Below, piece after piece: positions 8,344-19,698 of a stretch of 64,000 bases of DNA. Source of the DNA: Yoonia maricola (lineage in GTDB: Bacteria > Pseudomonadota > Alphaproteobacteria > Rhodobacterales > Rhodobacteraceae); contig NZ_PGTY01000001.1 in assembly GCF_002797915.1 (NCBI RefSeq), positions 1,612,001 to 1,676,000 of the forward strand, written 5' to 3'. The notes beneath the pieces are model-generated. The model did no database searches. It worked only from the letters and a program-made list of their open reading frames with translations, and was not told the DNA's origin. Positions within the stretch are counted from its first letter, which is position 1, and the number at the start of each line of letters is the position of its first letter. The translations under genes and the position numbers were made by a program.

Positions 8344-10487
8344 GCGACGCGGCGATCTGTCCGGCCTGCGTGGGCCTGCCAGAGGGGCAGCTTGAAAAAG
8401 CTGCTTCGAATGGGACGTCGCAGATCGTTCTATCCTTACCCGGCATCCATTGTGTCGCCTGCATCAACGGGGTCGAGCGGGCCTTGCGCGAAATGGACGG
8501 TGTGGCCAACGCCCGCGTGAACCTTAGCATGAAGCGGGTGACGGTTGGCACCAACCAGCCGATCTCACCCGAAGCGCTGATCGACACGCTGGAAATGGCC
8601 GGGTTTGAGGCGCGCATTCTGGATACCAGCCTGCTTGGCGCGGAAACCGATGCCTATGGGCGTGGTCTGATGACCCGCCTTGCTGTGTCTGGCTTTGCCA
8701 ACATGAACATCATGCTCTTGTCGGTTGCCGTCTGGTCCGGTGCTGTCGGTGCCACGATGCACATGTTCCACTGGATCACCGCCATCATCGCGATCCCGGC
8801 GCTTCTCTACTCCGCACAACCTTTCTTTGCGAGCGGCTGGCGGTCACTCAAGGCGGGCCGCCTGAACATGGACGTGCCGATTTCACTGGCCATTCTGCTG
8901 GCCTCCGGCATTTCACTCTATGAAACGCTCTATGGCGGGCATCATTCGTATTTCGATGCTGCGGTCACGCTGACCTTTTTTCTGCTGATCGGGCGCTATC
9001 TGGATCATCGCAGCCGCAAGGCGGCCGCCTCTGCGGCGGCACAACTGTCAGCGCTTGAGGTGCCCCGCGTCATGCGTGTTCGGGATGGCGTGCGCCAGAT
9101 GGTGAACTTTGCTGATCTGGGGGTTGGTGATCTGGTGCAGGTTCTGCCCGGCGGGCGCATTCCTGTGGACGGCACTATCACCGAGGGCACCAGCGACGTC
9201 GACCGCTCTCTACTGACCGGCGAGAGCCGTTTGAGCAGTAGCAGTGTTGGAACAAAGGTGACGGCTGGCGAGGTCAATATGACCGGCCCGCTGATGATCC
9301 GCGCGACCACCGTTGGCGCCGATACGACGTTGCGCAAGATGGTCACGATGGTGGATGAGGCAGAGGCCGCGCGCAATCGCTATACCGCCGTAGCTGACAA
9401 AGCTGCGGCACTTTATGCGCCGGTTGTGCATCTGCTGGCCCTCGCTGCGTTCGGAGGCTGGATGCTCTATTCGGGCGATCTGCGCTTGTCGCTGAACATC
9501 GCGGTCGCCGTTTTGATCATCACTTGCCCTTGTGCGATGGGGCTTGCTGTGCCTGCGGTATCAACCACTGCGGCCGGGCGCTTGTTCCGTGCGGGGCTAT
9601 TGGTGAAAGATGGCACCGCTCTGGAACGCATGGCTGAGGTCGACACCGTTGTCTTCGACAAAACCGGCACACTCACGATGCCTGCCGCGGCGCGCCATAC
9701 GCTGGATGCAGAGACGCAAAGCATTGCTTTGGCTTTGACGCAGAACGCGACACATCCGGTGTCGCAGGCTATCGCGGCCGCGCTGCATGGTGTCACCCCA
9801 GCAGATCTGAGCAATCAACAAGAGCACGCGGGTAAAGGCCTGAGTGCCCGATATCAGGGTCAACGCGTGCGATTGGGCTCTGGTGCTTGGTTGGATGCGG
9901 GCAATGGCACCTATATTCAAATCGGGGATAGGTCAGCGCAGAAGGTCGCGTTACGCTCTGATCTGCGCGAGGGTGCGGCGGCACTTGTACGTGGTTGGCA
10001 AGAGGCTGGACTGGATGTGCATCTGGTGTCCGGCGATGATGCTGATGAGACTGCGAAAGTCGCAAATACTTTACAGATCGACCATTGGCAGGCCGAAACA
10101 AACCCCGCTGATAAAATCGCCTATATCGATAGCCTGACCGCCAAAGGCGCCAAAGTGTTGATGGTCGGCGACGGCCTCAACGATACCGGCGCGCTGGCTG
10201 CAGCCTATGCCTCTGTCTCACCCGCAACGGCGGCGGATGCGTCGCGCGCGGCCTCTGATATTGTGTTGCTGAATGACAGCCTTGAGCCCTTGATTGAACT
10301 GCCGCTTGTCGCGCGCACCGCCATGAAGCGGATCAAGGAAAACTTCACAATCTCGACCGTCTATAATGTCATCGCCGTGCCAATCGCGCTGGCTGGCTTT
10401 GCAACGCCGTTGATTGCCTCTATTGCTATGTCTGCGTCTTCAATCACTGTCTTGCTGAACGCCCTGCGGCTGAAAGGCAAACTATGA
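8340..10487 (+). CDS. ccoI: Copper-exporting P-type ATPase CcoI (FixI) for cbb3 oxidase
   Basis: 715 residues. A P1B-ATPase that exports copper to the periplasm for insertion into CcoN. In order: an N-terminal CPACVG metal site, a heavy-metal-associated domain with GIHCVACINGVE, membrane helices, the actuator TGES (~residue 293), the transmembrane CPC site in TCPCAMGLAVP (~395), the phosphorylated Asp in DKTGTLT (~440), and the hinge GDGLNDTGAL (~609). All catalytic motifs are intact. The ATG overlaps the ccoH stop, and the stop overlaps the start of ccoS. Confidence 0.95.
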   Translation: MSDAAICPACVGLPEGQLEKAASNGTSQIVLSLPGIHCVACINGVERALREMDGVANARVNLSMKRVTVGTNQPISPEALIDTLEMAGFEARILDTSLLGAETDAYGRGLMTRLAVSGFANMNIMLLSVAVWSGAVGATMHMFHWITAIIAIPALLYSAQPFFASGWRSLKAGRLNMDVPISLAILLASGISLYETLYGGHHSYFDAAVTLTFFLLIGRYLDHRSRKAAASAAAQLSALEVPRVMRVRDGVRQMVNFADLGVGDLVQVLPGGRIPVDGTITEGTSDVDRSLLTGESRLSSSSVGTKVTAGEVNMTGPLMIRATTVGADTTLRKMVTMVDEAEAARNRYTAVADKAAALYAPVVHLLALAAFGGWMLYSGDLRLSLNIAVAVLIITCPCAMGLAVPAVSTTAAGRLFRAGLLVKDGTALERMAEVDTVVFDKTGTLTMPAAARHTLDAETQSIALALTQNATHPVSQAIAAALHGVTPADLSNQQEHAGKGLSARYQGQRVRLGSGAWLDAGNGTYIQIGDRSAQKVALRSDLREGAAALVRGWQEAGLDVHLVSGDDADETAKVANTLQIDHWQAETNPADKIAYIDSLTAKGAKVLMVGDGLNDTGALAAAYASVSPATAADASRAASDIVLLNDSLEPLIELPLVARTAMKRIKENFTISTVYNVIAVPIALAGFATPLIASIAMSASSITVLLNALRLKGKL

Positions 10488-10642
10488 ACGTTCTGGTCTT
10501 CCTGATCCCTGTCTCGCTGATCCTTGGCGGCATTGGCCTTGCTGCTTTCCTGTGGAGCCTGCGCAACAACCAATATGAAGATCTGGAAGGCGACGCCTGG
10601 CGGATTTTATCCGAGGATGAAGACGCTCCGCGCGATCAGTAA
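10484..10642 (+). CDS. ccoS: cbb3 oxidase maturation protein CcoS
   Basis: 52 residues: MNVLVFLIPVSLILGGIGLA starts a single membrane helix, followed by the family segment AAFLWSLRNNQYEDLEGDAW and an acidic tail (LSEDEDAPRDQ). CcoS is needed for heme and copper cofactor insertion into CcoN. The ATG overlaps the ccoI stop by 4 bp. It completes the canonical ccoGHIS order. Confidence 0.95.
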   Translation: MNVLVFLIPVSLILGGIGLAAFLWSLRNNQYEDLEGDAWRILSEDEDAPRDQ

Positions 10643-10656
10643 CGCCGAGGTTTGAC

Positions 10657-10673
10657 TTGCTGCATTGCAGCAA
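10657..10673 (+). other. Short hairpin after ccoS
   Basis: TTGCTGC-ATT-GCAGCAA is a perfect 7-bp stem 14 bases after the ccoS stop, but it lacks a T-tract. It may be a weak or factor-dependent terminator or an mRNA 3' stabiliser between ccoS and the groES promoter. Confidence 0.4.
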
Positions 10674-10715
10674 ATCCCAACTCTCAAAATCCAAAAATTT
10701 CTACGCTGTTGCCTG

Positions 10716-10744
10716 TTGACTCACTCACCCGTGATCCCTAATTA
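10716..10744 (+). promoter_or_regulatory. Housekeeping promoter of groESL
   Basis: TTGACT (10716-10721), a 17-bp spacer and TAATTA (10739-10744) form a good sigma-70 type promoter. Transcription would start near 10751, at the edge of the CIRCE element, as is usual for HrcA-controlled groE. Confidence 0.65.
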
Positions 10745-10751
10745 CGCTGCG

Positions 10752-10778
10752 TTAGCACTCGACACTATTGAGTGCTAA
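10752..10778 (+). promoter_or_regulatory. CIRCE operator (HrcA binding site)
   Basis: TTAGCACTC-N9-GAGTGCTAA is an exact match to the CIRCE consensus. HrcA bound here represses groESL until heat or misfolded protein titrates GroEL. The hrcA gene is not in this window. Confidence 0.96.
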
Positions 10779-10811
10779 CATGGGAGAAACACGAACTGGA
10801 GAAGTTCTGAA

Positions 10812-11096
10812 ATGGCATTTAAACCACTTCACGACCGTGTACTGGTCCGTCGCATTGAAAGCGACGAAAAGACAGCAGGCGGTCTTATCATTCCTGAGAA
10901 CGCAAAAGAGAAACCAGCAGAAGGCGAAATCGTCAGCGTTGGTGAAGGTGCACGCAAAGACAGCGGTGAGCTGATCGCGATGGCCGTCAAAGCCGGCGAC
11001 AAAGTGCTGTTTGGCAAATGGTCCGGTACTGAGGTCAAGATCGACGGCGAAGAGCTGCTGATCATGAAAGAAAGCGACATCCTCGGCATCATGTAA
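10812..11096 (+). CDS. groES: Co-chaperonin GroES
   Basis: 94 residues, standard length. Forms the heptameric lid of the GroEL folding chamber. [12 protein letters not shown] at the N-terminus, the mobile loop near residues 17-35 ([15 protein letters not shown]) and the C-terminal ESDILGIM are all typical. A GGAG precedes the ATG. It is followed by groEL after 49 bp and is controlled by the CIRCE element upstream. Confidence 0.97.
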   Translation: MAFKPLHDRVLVRRIESDEKTAGGLIIPENAKEKPAEGEIVSVGEGARKDSGELIAMAVKAGDKVLFGKWSGTEVKIDGEELLIMKESDILGIM

Positions 11097-11127
11097 GCCG
11101 ACCTATCGCCCCTCACTTATTATCTAA

Positions 11128-12789
<1,662 letters not shown>

Positions 12790-12836
12790 ATCGCTTTTGC
12801 CCTCAGGGGTGAAGCCGACGAACATCACAACAAATC

Positions 12837-12866
12837 AGGGTGGTTCCGAAGGGAACCGCCCTTTTT
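12837..12866 (+). terminator. Rho-independent terminator of groESL
   Basis: AGGGTGGTTCC (12837-12847) pairs with GGAACCGCCCT (12852-12862) with one G:U pair and a 4-base loop, followed by TTTTT. Confidence 0.92.
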
Positions 12867-13004
12867 CGTCTGCTCTTGATCAGACCAACCAGACTCGTTT
12901 GAAAGATACGGAGAGACCAGATACCGTCTGATGGTGATCCAACGCTTTAGAGCAGACACAGGTTGCGCACTCTCTCGCTTCCTTCATCAATGGTGGTGAC
13001 CAAC

Positions 13005-13628
13005 ATGGACTCTGTCTTATTTCTCGCTTTCTTGACGACAACACTGATGTTTGTTGCCGTCCCAGGACCATCGGTCGCTTTTGCAACCGCGCAAGCCTTA
13101 CGCTCTGGTCCCCGCGCGGCCTACATTGCCGTCGCGGGTGATGCGTTGGGTACGACGGTGCATGTCGCTGTTGCTGTCGGTGGTCTAACCGTGCTGATAG
13201 CATTATCTGAACAGATCCTGCCGGTTCTTCAGATTGCTGGCGGGTGCTTCATACTGTTCATGGCATGGCAAAGCTTCAGGCACGTCACACACCCTGCTGG
13301 CACGACGCTGGTCAAATCGGATGCTGGCACGTTCTGGGCTGGGTTCTTTGCCTGTGTTACAAATCCAAAGGCCATTATCTTCTTTGTAGCCCTGTTTCCT
13401 GCTTTCATTTCACCGCAGTACAATGTGTTGGTGCAAGGTGCGGTCTACGGGGTGGTCTTCATTGTTCTGGACGCAATTTCAATCCTCGCCTACGCGCTGT
13501 TAACACGCGCCGCAGTTAAACGCGCCGCCTCGCGCTGGTTGAATGTCGATGCCCTCAGTGGACTGGGTCTTTTGGGTGTTGGGATCGCGATGATCGTGAA
13601 AGGATACCGCGCGCTCCCATCGCACTGA
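13005..13628 (+). CDS. LysE/RhtB-family amino-acid exporter
   Basis: 207 residues, about six membrane helices. The N-terminal VAVPGPSVAFATAQALRSG and the central CVTNPKAIIFFVALFPAF are the two hallmark LysE/RhtB motifs. Such proteins export amino acids or derivatives such as homoserine, threonine or lysine; the substrate is not determined. The ATG at 13005 is chosen over upstream in-frame starts because the hydrophobic N-terminus begins there and a GGTGGTG lies just before it. Monocistronic as far as can be seen. Confidence 0.88.
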   Translation: MDSVLFLAFLTTTLMFVAVPGPSVAFATAQALRSGPRAAYIAVAGDALGTTVHVAVAVGGLTVLIALSEQILPVLQIAGGCFILFMAWQSFRHVTHPAGTTLVKSDAGTFWAGFFACVTNPKAIIFFVALFPAFISPQYNVLVQGAVYGVVFIVLDAISILAYALLTRAAVKRAASRWLNVDALSGLGLLGVGIAMIVKGYRALPSH

Positions 13629-13717
13629 AAAACTCTTGAACAGATTTGCCAAACCTGACCCTTTTCATTCCCACTCATCCAGTATCAAGTCATCCCAACG
13701 TAACGAGGGGATAATCC

Positions 13718-14563
13718 ATGCAAAGCATAGGTATCATCGGTTTAGGGCGCATGGGCAGCGCGATTGCGCGGCGGATGCAAGACCAAGGTCATGCCGTCAC
13801 GACATGGACGCGGAGCGGCAAAACCGTGAAGGGCATTCCTGCGGCAGATGATATTGCAGCATTGATCTTAAAATGTGACGTGCTGATCCTGAGCCTGCTG
13901 AATGATGATGCCGTAGCGAACGTTTTGGATGCCTGTCTTGACTGCGATCTGGCAGGCAAACAGATCATCGACACCAGCACGGTTGTTCCCACAATCTTGC
14001 AGGACCGGATTGCGCAAATTCAGGACAAAAGTGCTACCGCTGTTGATGCCCCGATCTCTGGCGGGCCAGAGCTGGTGGCGGCTGGGGCTTGCGGCATCTT
14101 CATCGGCGGCGATGATGCGGCAGCAAAGCAGGCGGAAGTGACCTTGTCGGCGATCTCGGGGCGGATATTTCATATTGGTCCGCTTGGTACCGGCCTTGTG
14201 ATGAAGACGATCAATAACAGCATGCTGCAATGCTACTTCAACGGTCTCGATGACATGATGCCATTGGCCAAACGGGCGGGGATACCACTTGAGACAGCCA
14301 TCGGCATTCTTTCGGGCGGACCGGCGGGTGTTCCGATGATTGCTGATCGAATTCCCAAGATAGTGGGTGAGGATGCGACAGTGGGCTTCACCATCTCCGC
14401 GGTGCATAAGGATAACGACGTTTTCCAGCGAGTTGCGCAGGCCTATGGCCTGACCTCCCCCATGCTGGCCCGGTCAGGCGAACAGCTCAAGACAGCATTG
14501 GCCACAGGCATGGGTGACGATGATCCGGCTGCTCTTGTCGCGGCTGCATATCACCGTGGATAG
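13718..14563 (+). CDS. NAD(P)-dependent beta-hydroxyacid dehydrogenase (3-hydroxyisobutyrate dehydrogenase-like)
   Basis: 281 residues. An N-terminal Rossmann fold opens with IGIIGLGRMGSAIARRM (GxGxxG). The family block DAPISGGPELVAAG and the catalytic-Lys helix GLVMKTINNSM (Lys ~163) are intact. The C-terminal half is the all-helical dimerisation domain. It would oxidise a beta-hydroxyacid, or reduce the semialdehyde, or may act as an imine-reductase-like enzyme; the substrate is not known. An AGGGG precedes the ATG. The EamA transporter gene follows after 21 bp and may be cotranscribed. Confidence 0.85.
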   Translation: MQSIGIIGLGRMGSAIARRMQDQGHAVTTWTRSGKTVKGIPAADDIAALILKCDVLILSLLNDDAVANVLDACLDCDLAGKQIIDTSTVVPTILQDRIAQIQDKSATAVDAPISGGPELVAAGACGIFIGGDDAAAKQAEVTLSAISGRIFHIGPLGTGLVMKTINNSMLQCYFNGLDDMMPLAKRAGIPLETAIGILSGGPAGVPMIADRIPKIVGEDATVGFTISAVHKDNDVFQRVAQAYGLTSPMLARSGEQLKTALATGMGDDDPAALVAAAYHRG

Positions 14564-14584
14564 ACGACGGATTGGACGACGCAA

Positions 14585-15421
14585 ATGAGGCTCTTTGCGC
14601 TTGTTACACTCATCATGTGCGCCTTCGCGGCCAATTCAGTCTTGAACCGCATTGGTGTCGCCTTGCAAGGCATGGACCCGATGGATTTTGCCACGGTGCG
14701 AACCGGTGCGGGGGCTGCGATGCTTTGGGTGTTGGTGATGACACGCGCGGCACCGCGCCCTGCTGTCATTTCCGCAAAACGGTTTGCGGGTGCTACCGCC
14801 TTGGCGGTTTATATGGTGGGGTTTTCATGGGCCTATATCACGCTGGATGCCGGGTTTGGCGCATTGATCCTGTTTGGCGTGCTGCAAATCGTCATCTTTG
14901 GCTGGGCGGTCATTGAGGGCGGCAACATACCCGTGCTGCGATGGATCGGGGCCGCTATCGCATTGCTTGGGCTTTGTGTCCTCCTTTGGCCCAGCGGTGA
15001 CGCACCGGCCCCCTTGAACGGTGCCGTGTCGATGACAATCGCGGGGGCGGCATGGGCGGTTTACACATTACTGGGGCGGACCGAGGCGGACCCGCTGGGG
15101 GCCACGGCCAGCAATTTTCTGTTGTGTCTGCCGCTGGTGGCAATCGCGATGATCTGGGGCGGTATCGGCGCGATGCCACTGCCGGGGGTCATGACCGCCA
15201 TCATCGCCGGGGCCATTACATCGGGGCTTGGCTATGCGCTCTGGTATCGCGCATTGCCCGCATTACCAACAACCATTGCCGGGATCACGCAACTCAGCGT
15301 GCCGGTGATCGCCGTCACCGCAGGGGTGCTGTTTCTTAGCGAACCACTGACATTGCGGTTGATCATCGCAGGCGGGCTAGTGCTTGGTGGCATCGCAGTG
15401 TCACTGACCGCGCGACGTTAG
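14585..15421 (+). CDS. DMT-superfamily (EamA) transporter
   Basis: 278 residues with ten hydrophobic segments forming two EamA repeats of five helices; the [16 protein letters not shown] end is typical. Probably exports a small metabolite. It sits 21 bp behind the dehydrogenase gene, which suggests a shared transcript and perhaps a related substrate. Substrate unknown. Confidence 0.88.
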   Translation: MRLFALVTLIMCAFAANSVLNRIGVALQGMDPMDFATVRTGAGAAMLWVLVMTRAAPRPAVISAKRFAGATALAVYMVGFSWAYITLDAGFGALILFGVLQIVIFGWAVIEGGNIPVLRWIGAAIALLGLCVLLWPSGDAPAPLNGAVSMTIAGAAWAVYTLLGRTEADPLGATASNFLLCLPLVAIAMIWGGIGAMPLPGVMTAIIAGAITSGLGYALWYRALPALPTTIAGITQLSVPVIAVTAGVLFLSEPLTLRLIIAGGLVLGGIAVSLTARR

Positions 15422-15474
15422 GTTTCTTTTATCCGGGGGGTTTTGTGCGCGCCGTTCGATGTTACCTACAGTAT

Positions 15475-16200
15475 ATGAAACTTCTTTGGGCATCCATATT
15501 TGGCATTTTCGCAGCCTCTGCTGCCATGGCGGAGGACTGTGTGGTCATGCTGCATGGGCTGGCCCGCACCGAAACATCATTTACCCCGCTTCAACTGGTG
15601 TTGGAGGACGAAGGTTATTTTGTTGTAAACAGGGGCTATCCCTCTACCACAGCCACTATTCAAACGCTAGTCGAAGAACACCTTCCCGAAGATGTGGCTG
15701 CATGCGGTGATCGTCCCGTGAATTTCGTGACCCATTCGATGGGTGGTATTTTGGTGCGCGCATGGTTGACCAACAACCGGCCTGCGCAGATGGGTCGTGT
15801 GGTAATGTTGGGGCCACCCAACAGCGGCTCGGAACTTGTCGATATCTTTGGTGATTTTGAGCCGTTTCAATGGGTCAACGGCCCTGCGGGGCTACAACTG
15901 GGGACGACAGAGGACAGCTTGCCCAACCAGTTGGAAAACCTGCCCTATGAAATTGGGATTATTGCAGGGAACCGCACTCTTAATCCGGTCTATTCCTCGC
16001 TGATCGACGGACCAGATGACGGCAAAGTGTCAGTCACATCAACCCGGCTTGAGGGGATGCAGGACCATATAACCCTCCCCGTGACGCATACGTTCATGAT
16101 GAACAACCCCCTTGTGATCGAAGAGGTCGTGGCGTTTCTGCGCGATGGTGTATTTGACCGCAGTTTGAGCCTGACAGGCATCATTTTTGGGACGGAATAG
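15475..16200 (+). CDS. Secreted alpha/beta-hydrolase (lipase-like)
   Basis: 241 residues. A signal peptide of about 20 residues (MKLLWASIF to SAAMA/ED) sends it to the periplasm. The fold shows [14 protein letters not shown] (oxyanion-hole HG), the nucleophile elbow THSMGG (GxSxG variant, Ser ~ residue 89) and a late catalytic His in [10 protein letters not shown]. It resembles lipase/acyltransferase-type hydrolases. A GTG at 15445 also has a G-rich sequence upstream; I chose the ATG at 15475 because the signal peptide begins there. It converges with purK, 6 bp apart. Confidence 0.8.
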   Translation: MKLLWASIFGIFAASAAMAEDCVVMLHGLARTETSFTPLQLVLEDEGYFVVNRGYPSTTATIQTLVEEHLPEDVAACGDRPVNFVTHSMGGILVRAWLTNNRPAQMGRVVMLGPPNSGSELVDIFGDFEPFQWVNGPAGLQLGTTEDSLPNQLENLPYEIGIIAGNRTLNPVYSSLIDGPDDGKVSVTSTRLEGMQDHITLPVTHTFMMNNPLVIEEVVAFLRDGVFDRSLSLTGIIFGTE

Positions 16201-16206
16201 ACAACG

Positions 16207-17280
16207 TTAGGACGCGGGCCCAACCACCCTATTGACGTGACCCATTTTGCGCCCTGCCCTCACCTCGGCCTTGCCGTAAAGATGGATTGCAGCATCGCTA
16301 TTTGAGAGTTCCGGCACCCGGTCCACGTCGTCCCCGATCAGATTTTCCATCACAACATCTGAATGCCGTGTGCCTGCCCCCAATGGCCAGCCCGCCACCG
16401 CACGGATATGCTGTTCAAACTGGCAAATCGCGCAGCCATTCTGTGTCCAATGGCCAGAGTTATGCACGCGCGGCGCGACTTCATTCACGATCAATCCTTG
16501 CGGCGTCACGAACAATTCGACCCCCATGACACCGACATAGTCGAGCGCGTTTAGGATACGTGCGGCGATCAGAACTGCATCGGTGCGTTGGCTGGGCGTC
16601 AGCTTTGCTGGCACGGTGGTCGTGCGCAAAATACCGGCCTCATGCACGTTTTCGCCCGGATCATAGCAAGCGACATCACCTGATGGGTTGCGCGCACCAA
16701 TGACAGAAACTTCGTGGGTGAAGTTAACAAATCCTTCCAGGATTGCGGGCGCACCAGCCATATCGGCAAGCGCTTGATCAGCGTCGCCTGCCGCCATGAT
16801 CCGCGCCTGCCCTTTGCCATCATAACCAAAGCGGCGGGTCTTGAGGATGGCGGGCGTGCCGATCGTGCCAAGTGCTGCTTCAAGATCACCAGCATTGGCG
16901 ATATCCGCAAAAGGTGCTGTTTGCAGGCCTAGTTCTTGCAGAAACGTCTTTTCCACCAACCGGTCCTGACTTGTTGCCAGTGCCTGCCGTCCCGGATGGA
17001 TAGGTGCCAGTGTTTCCAGCAGATCAAGCGCGCGAGTGGGGATGTTTTCAAACTCATAGGTGATGATATCAACTGTTTTGCCAAATGCAGTGAGTGCCGC
17101 TGCATCGTCATAGCTGGCGGTGGTCACCAGATGAGCCACATCGCCCGCAGGCGCGTTTGCGCCGGGTTCAAAGATATGCGTCTTCAGGCCAAGGCGGGCC
17201 GCTGCAACAGACAGCATCCGCCCCAACTGACCACCCCCCAATATGCCTATGGTAGCCCCGACGGGCAGTAGTTTAGTCAT
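16207..17280 (-). CDS. purK: 5-(carboxyamino)imidazole ribonucleotide synthase PurK
   Basis: 357 residues, ATP-grasp enzyme making N5-CAIR from AIR, bicarbonate and ATP in purine synthesis. Signature regions: [17 protein letters not shown] at the N-terminus, [17 protein letters not shown] in the ATP-grasp B domain, and [17 protein letters not shown] near the end. The start at 17280 gives an 8-bp overlap with purE (ATGACTAA). Second gene of purEK. Confidence 0.96.
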   Translation of the reverse strand: MTKLLPVGATIGILGGGQLGRMLSVAAARLGLKTHIFEPGANAPAGDVAHLVTTASYDDAAALTAFGKTVDIITYEFENIPTRALDLLETLAPIHPGRQALATSQDRLVEKTFLQELGLQTAPFADIANAGDLEAALGTIGTPAILKTRRFGYDGKGQARIMAAGDADQALADMAGAPAILEGFVNFTHEVSVIGARNPSGDVACYDPGENVHEAGILRTTTVPAKLTPSQRTDAVLIAARILNALDYVGVMGVELFVTPQGLIVNEVAPRVHNSGHWTQNGCAICQFEQHIRAVAGWPLGAGTRHSDVVMENLIGDDVDRVPELSNSDAAIHLYGKAEVRAGRKMGHVNRVVGPAS

Positions 17281-17761
17281 CGCTTGGTGCATCCGGGATT
17301 GAGGCGGTGAGTGCTGTGCGCCACGCGTCCAGTCGCATAGCCAATGCGGGGTCTTGAAGTGCCAGAATACCCGCCGCCATCAAACCACCATTCTTGGCAC
17401 CAGCAGCACCGATAGCCATGGTCGCAACTGGATAGCCACGCGGCATCTGTAGGATAGAATACAGACTATCAACGCCCGATAGAGCATTGGTCTGTACCGG
17501 AATACCAATCACCGGTACCCGCGTTTTTGACGCCATCATGCCCGGTAAATGTGCGGCCCCCCCGGCCCCTGCGATGATGACTTGGAGACCACGGTCAACA
17601 GCCGTCTTACCGTAATCCCACAACCTGTCTGGTGTGCGATGTGCCGAGACGATCTTGGTCTCATAGGCCACGCCCAGTTCATCCAGCACATCAGCCGCTT
17701 CGCGCATCGTGGGCCAGTCAGACTGGCTGCCCATAATGATACCGACAAGGGGTTTGGTCAT
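17273..17761 (-). CDS. purE: N5-CAIR mutase PurE
   Basis: 162 residues, class I PurE. Converts N5-CAIR to CAIR. The motifs [22 protein letters not shown] (catalytic His) and [12 protein letters not shown] are intact. AAGGTGG lies upstream of the start. Translationally coupled to purK. Confidence 0.97.
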   Translation of the reverse strand: MTKPLVGIIMGSQSDWPTMREAADVLDELGVAYETKIVSAHRTPDRLWDYGKTAVDRGLQVIIAGAGGAAHLPGMMASKTRVPVIGIPVQTNALSGVDSLYSILQMPRGYPVATMAIGAAGAKNGGLMAAGILALQDPALAMRLDAWRTALTASIPDAPSDD

Positions 17762-17824
17762 CGCATCGTTCCACCTTCACAAGGAAGCGGCACTATAGCC
17801 AAGGTGCCGCCCACGGCAATGCAC

Positions 17825-18043
17825 TCATGCGATGATATCTGGCAAAATCCGGTCTTCAAGCTGGGCAATCTGATCTTTCAACGCAAGCTTTTGCTTCTTA
17901 AGCCGTTTGATCGTCAGCATGTCAGAGCCCCCCCGCGCATGAAGTGCCGCGATCGCCTCGTCCAGATCGCGATGGTCACGGCGCAGCACAGCGAGCTTGA
18001 CGCGGAGAACCTCGTCTTGTTCCATTTTAGCGGATGTGTTCAT
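17825..18043 (-). CDS. DUF465 (YdcH-like) small coiled-coil protein
   Basis: 72 residues, mostly one alpha-helical hairpin: a heptad-like LRRDHRDLDEAIAAL, a short turn GGSD, then LKKQKLALKDQIAQLED, the DUF465 pattern. Function unknown. The start at 18043 is chosen for length; starts at 18073 and 18025 are also possible, and no strong ribosome-binding site decides. Divergent from hsp20. Confidence 0.78.
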   Translation of the reverse strand: MNTSAKMEQDEVLRVKLAVLRRDHRDLDEAIAALHARGGSDMLTIKRLKKQKLALKDQIAQLEDRILPDIIA

Positions 18044-18208
18044 CGGCAGGTGATCCAGCAAGCAAAGTGTCACGGTAATCTACACCGCTTAGTCGTTAAG
18101 AACCTAATACTTCCTCTTGATCAATGCACCCCTCGCCCCCATATTTTTACCAATGGTCGCCGTTTTCGGGGCCGAAATCGACAGTCGCTTAAGCAAAGGG
18201 CATGTCTT

Positions 18209-18622
18209 ATGACAAAATTGGCTTTGGGAACGCATCCGTTCCTTTTGGGGTTCGAGCAGCTTGAAAGGCTGGTCGAACGAACCGCGAAAAGCGGGAATGA
18301 GGGATATCCCCCCTATAATATCGAACAAACATCCGAGAATTCTTACCGCATAACGCTAGCCGTTGCAGGCTTTGCCGAAGATGATCTTTCGATCACCGTT
18401 GAGGACAACGCGCTTGTCATTCGGGGCCGTCAAGCCGATGACAGCGAAGGCAGGGTATTCCTGCATCGCGGCATCGCCGCCCGTCAGTTCCAGCGTTCAT
18501 TCGTGTTAGCCGATGGTGTGGATGTGGGCGAAGCCATTATGGAAAATGGCCTGCTGCACGTGGACCTGACCCGCGCCATACCAGAGCGCATTGTACAAAC
18601 CATCAACATCAAGAAAGGGTAA
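18209..18622 (+). CDS. Hsp20-family small heat shock protein
   Basis: 137 residues. An alpha-crystallin domain covers about residues 30-130: YPPYNIEQTSENSYRITLAV, then the VEDNALVIRGRQ strand and a final GLLHVDLTRAIPE. It holds unfolding proteins for refolding. It belongs to the IbpA-like class A group with the N-terminal LALGTHPFLLGFEQLERL. The ATG at 18209 has AAAGGG 8 bases upstream. The DUF1150 gene follows after 3 bp. Confidence 0.93.
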   Translation: MTKLALGTHPFLLGFEQLERLVERTAKSGNEGYPPYNIEQTSENSYRITLAVAGFAEDDLSITVEDNALVIRGRQADDSEGRVFLHRGIAARQFQRSFVLADGVDVGEAIMENGLLHVDLTRAIPERIVQTINIKKG

Positions 18623-18625
18623 GCG

Positions 18626-18850
18626 ATGGACTCCAAATTCGACTTTGAAAAGTTCGGACAAGAGATTGTCTACGTAAAACCTATCCTAGCGACTGATCTG
18701 CCGGATGAGATGCGCGAAAAGGTCGGTGATCTGGAAGAGCTGTTCTCGGTACACAACACGAAAGGCGAACAGCTTGCGCTGGTGGCCGACCGCAAACTGG
18801 CGTTTCACCTCGCGCGTGAGAACAATATGCGACCGGTGACTGTGCATTAG
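18626..18850 (+). CDS. DUF1150 family protein
   Basis: 74 residues. IVYVKPILATDLPDEMRE and the C-terminal VADRKLAFHLARENNM match DUF1150, a small alphaproteobacterial family often found beside small heat shock genes. Function unknown; the 3-bp spacing to hsp20 implies a shared transcript and a possible heat or stress role. Confidence 0.85.
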   Translation: MDSKFDFEKFGQEIVYVKPILATDLPDEMREKVGDLEELFSVHNTKGEQLALVADRKLAFHLARENNMRPVTVH

Positions 18851-18860
18851 GGTTAGCACC

Positions 18861-19685
18861 CTAAAGCCAGATGCCATAGGTATCTTGCATATAGCGCACA
18901 CAAGCCTGATCTGCTTCTTGACGGTTTGCACCATCTATGACGCTGTCAAGCAGTGAAGAAACATCTTCACCATCGGCCATTCCGGGGCCGGCCATATTGG
19001 CCATCGCCCAAATCGGCACGTTCAGTCGGGCCATTTGACCTGATAACCAGATGTCATCGACGCTCCAAAGCACGTCCGGGATATCAAAAGCAACATCATC
19101 AAAAAAATCTGGACGGACTAAAACTGCGCCAAATCCCCGTGCGATATCTGCATAACCTGCCACAGCATTTACCGGGCGGGTTGGCTTTGTCTGTTGCCCA
19201 CCAAAGGGGCGACTTGTAAATTGGAGCACCCTCTTCAAACGGTAATGCATGTTCTTACGATACCGTACAGCGCGTGGAAACAAGCGGTTCTCCGCGGTTT
19301 CATTCAAACCTTCAACGTCGCGCGTTGAAACCGCAATGCACATCCGATCAAGTTTGCGGCCCTCGGCGATCATCCGTGAGAATTGGTCGGCATGATAAAG
19401 CCTGTCGTCGTCGCAATAGATCAGATCGCAGTCGATACCGCGCAATTCTTTCGCGGCGAACAAAACCTTGCTGGCCGGGCCCAAGTCATCACTGACCTGC
19501 ATGATGCGAATACCTTTCGGTACCTCTGGCAAGGTTCCATCATAATCGGGAAAGCGACGGTAGTGCCGTGGAATATACAGCCTGATTTCGTCAATCTTTG
19601 CGGTTTGTTGTAGCAGGCTTTCCAGCGTCGGACCAAAATGTTTAAATCGAGGCGGAATGGCCGTCAGTGAAACAATAGCGGTCAT
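18861..19685 (-). CDS. Glycosyltransferase (GT-A-like fold)
   Basis: 274 residues. The N-terminal AIVSLTAIPPRFKHFGPTL and ESLLQQ lead into a nucleotide-sugar-binding fold; a DDD metal motif occurs in LIYCDDDRLYH (~residue 90), with a later WSVDDIWLSGQMA resembling an acceptor/catalytic DD region. No membrane segment is visible. The donor and acceptor are unknown; it could decorate a surface polysaccharide or a lipid. It follows sat-cysC on the same strand by 13 bp. Confidence 0.75.
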   Translation of the reverse strand: MTAIVSLTAIPPRFKHFGPTLESLLQQTAKIDEIRLYIPRHYRRFPDYDGTLPEVPKGIRIMQVSDDLGPASKVLFAAKELRGIDCDLIYCDDDRLYHADQFSRMIAEGRKLDRMCIAVSTRDVEGLNETAENRLFPRAVRYRKNMHYRLKRVLQFTSRPFGGQQTKPTRPVNAVAGYADIARGFGAVLVRPDFFDDVAFDIPDVLWSVDDIWLSGQMARLNVPIWAMANMAGPGMADGEDVSSLLDSVIDGANRQEADQACVRYMQDTYGIWL

Positions 19686-19698
19686 GGTTCACGCATCC

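Noticed and set aside
17549..18208. Long upstream extension of the hsp20 frame
   Set aside because: The frame runs through purE and the DUF465 gene on the other strand; a good ribosome-binding site at 18191-18200 places the start at 18209.
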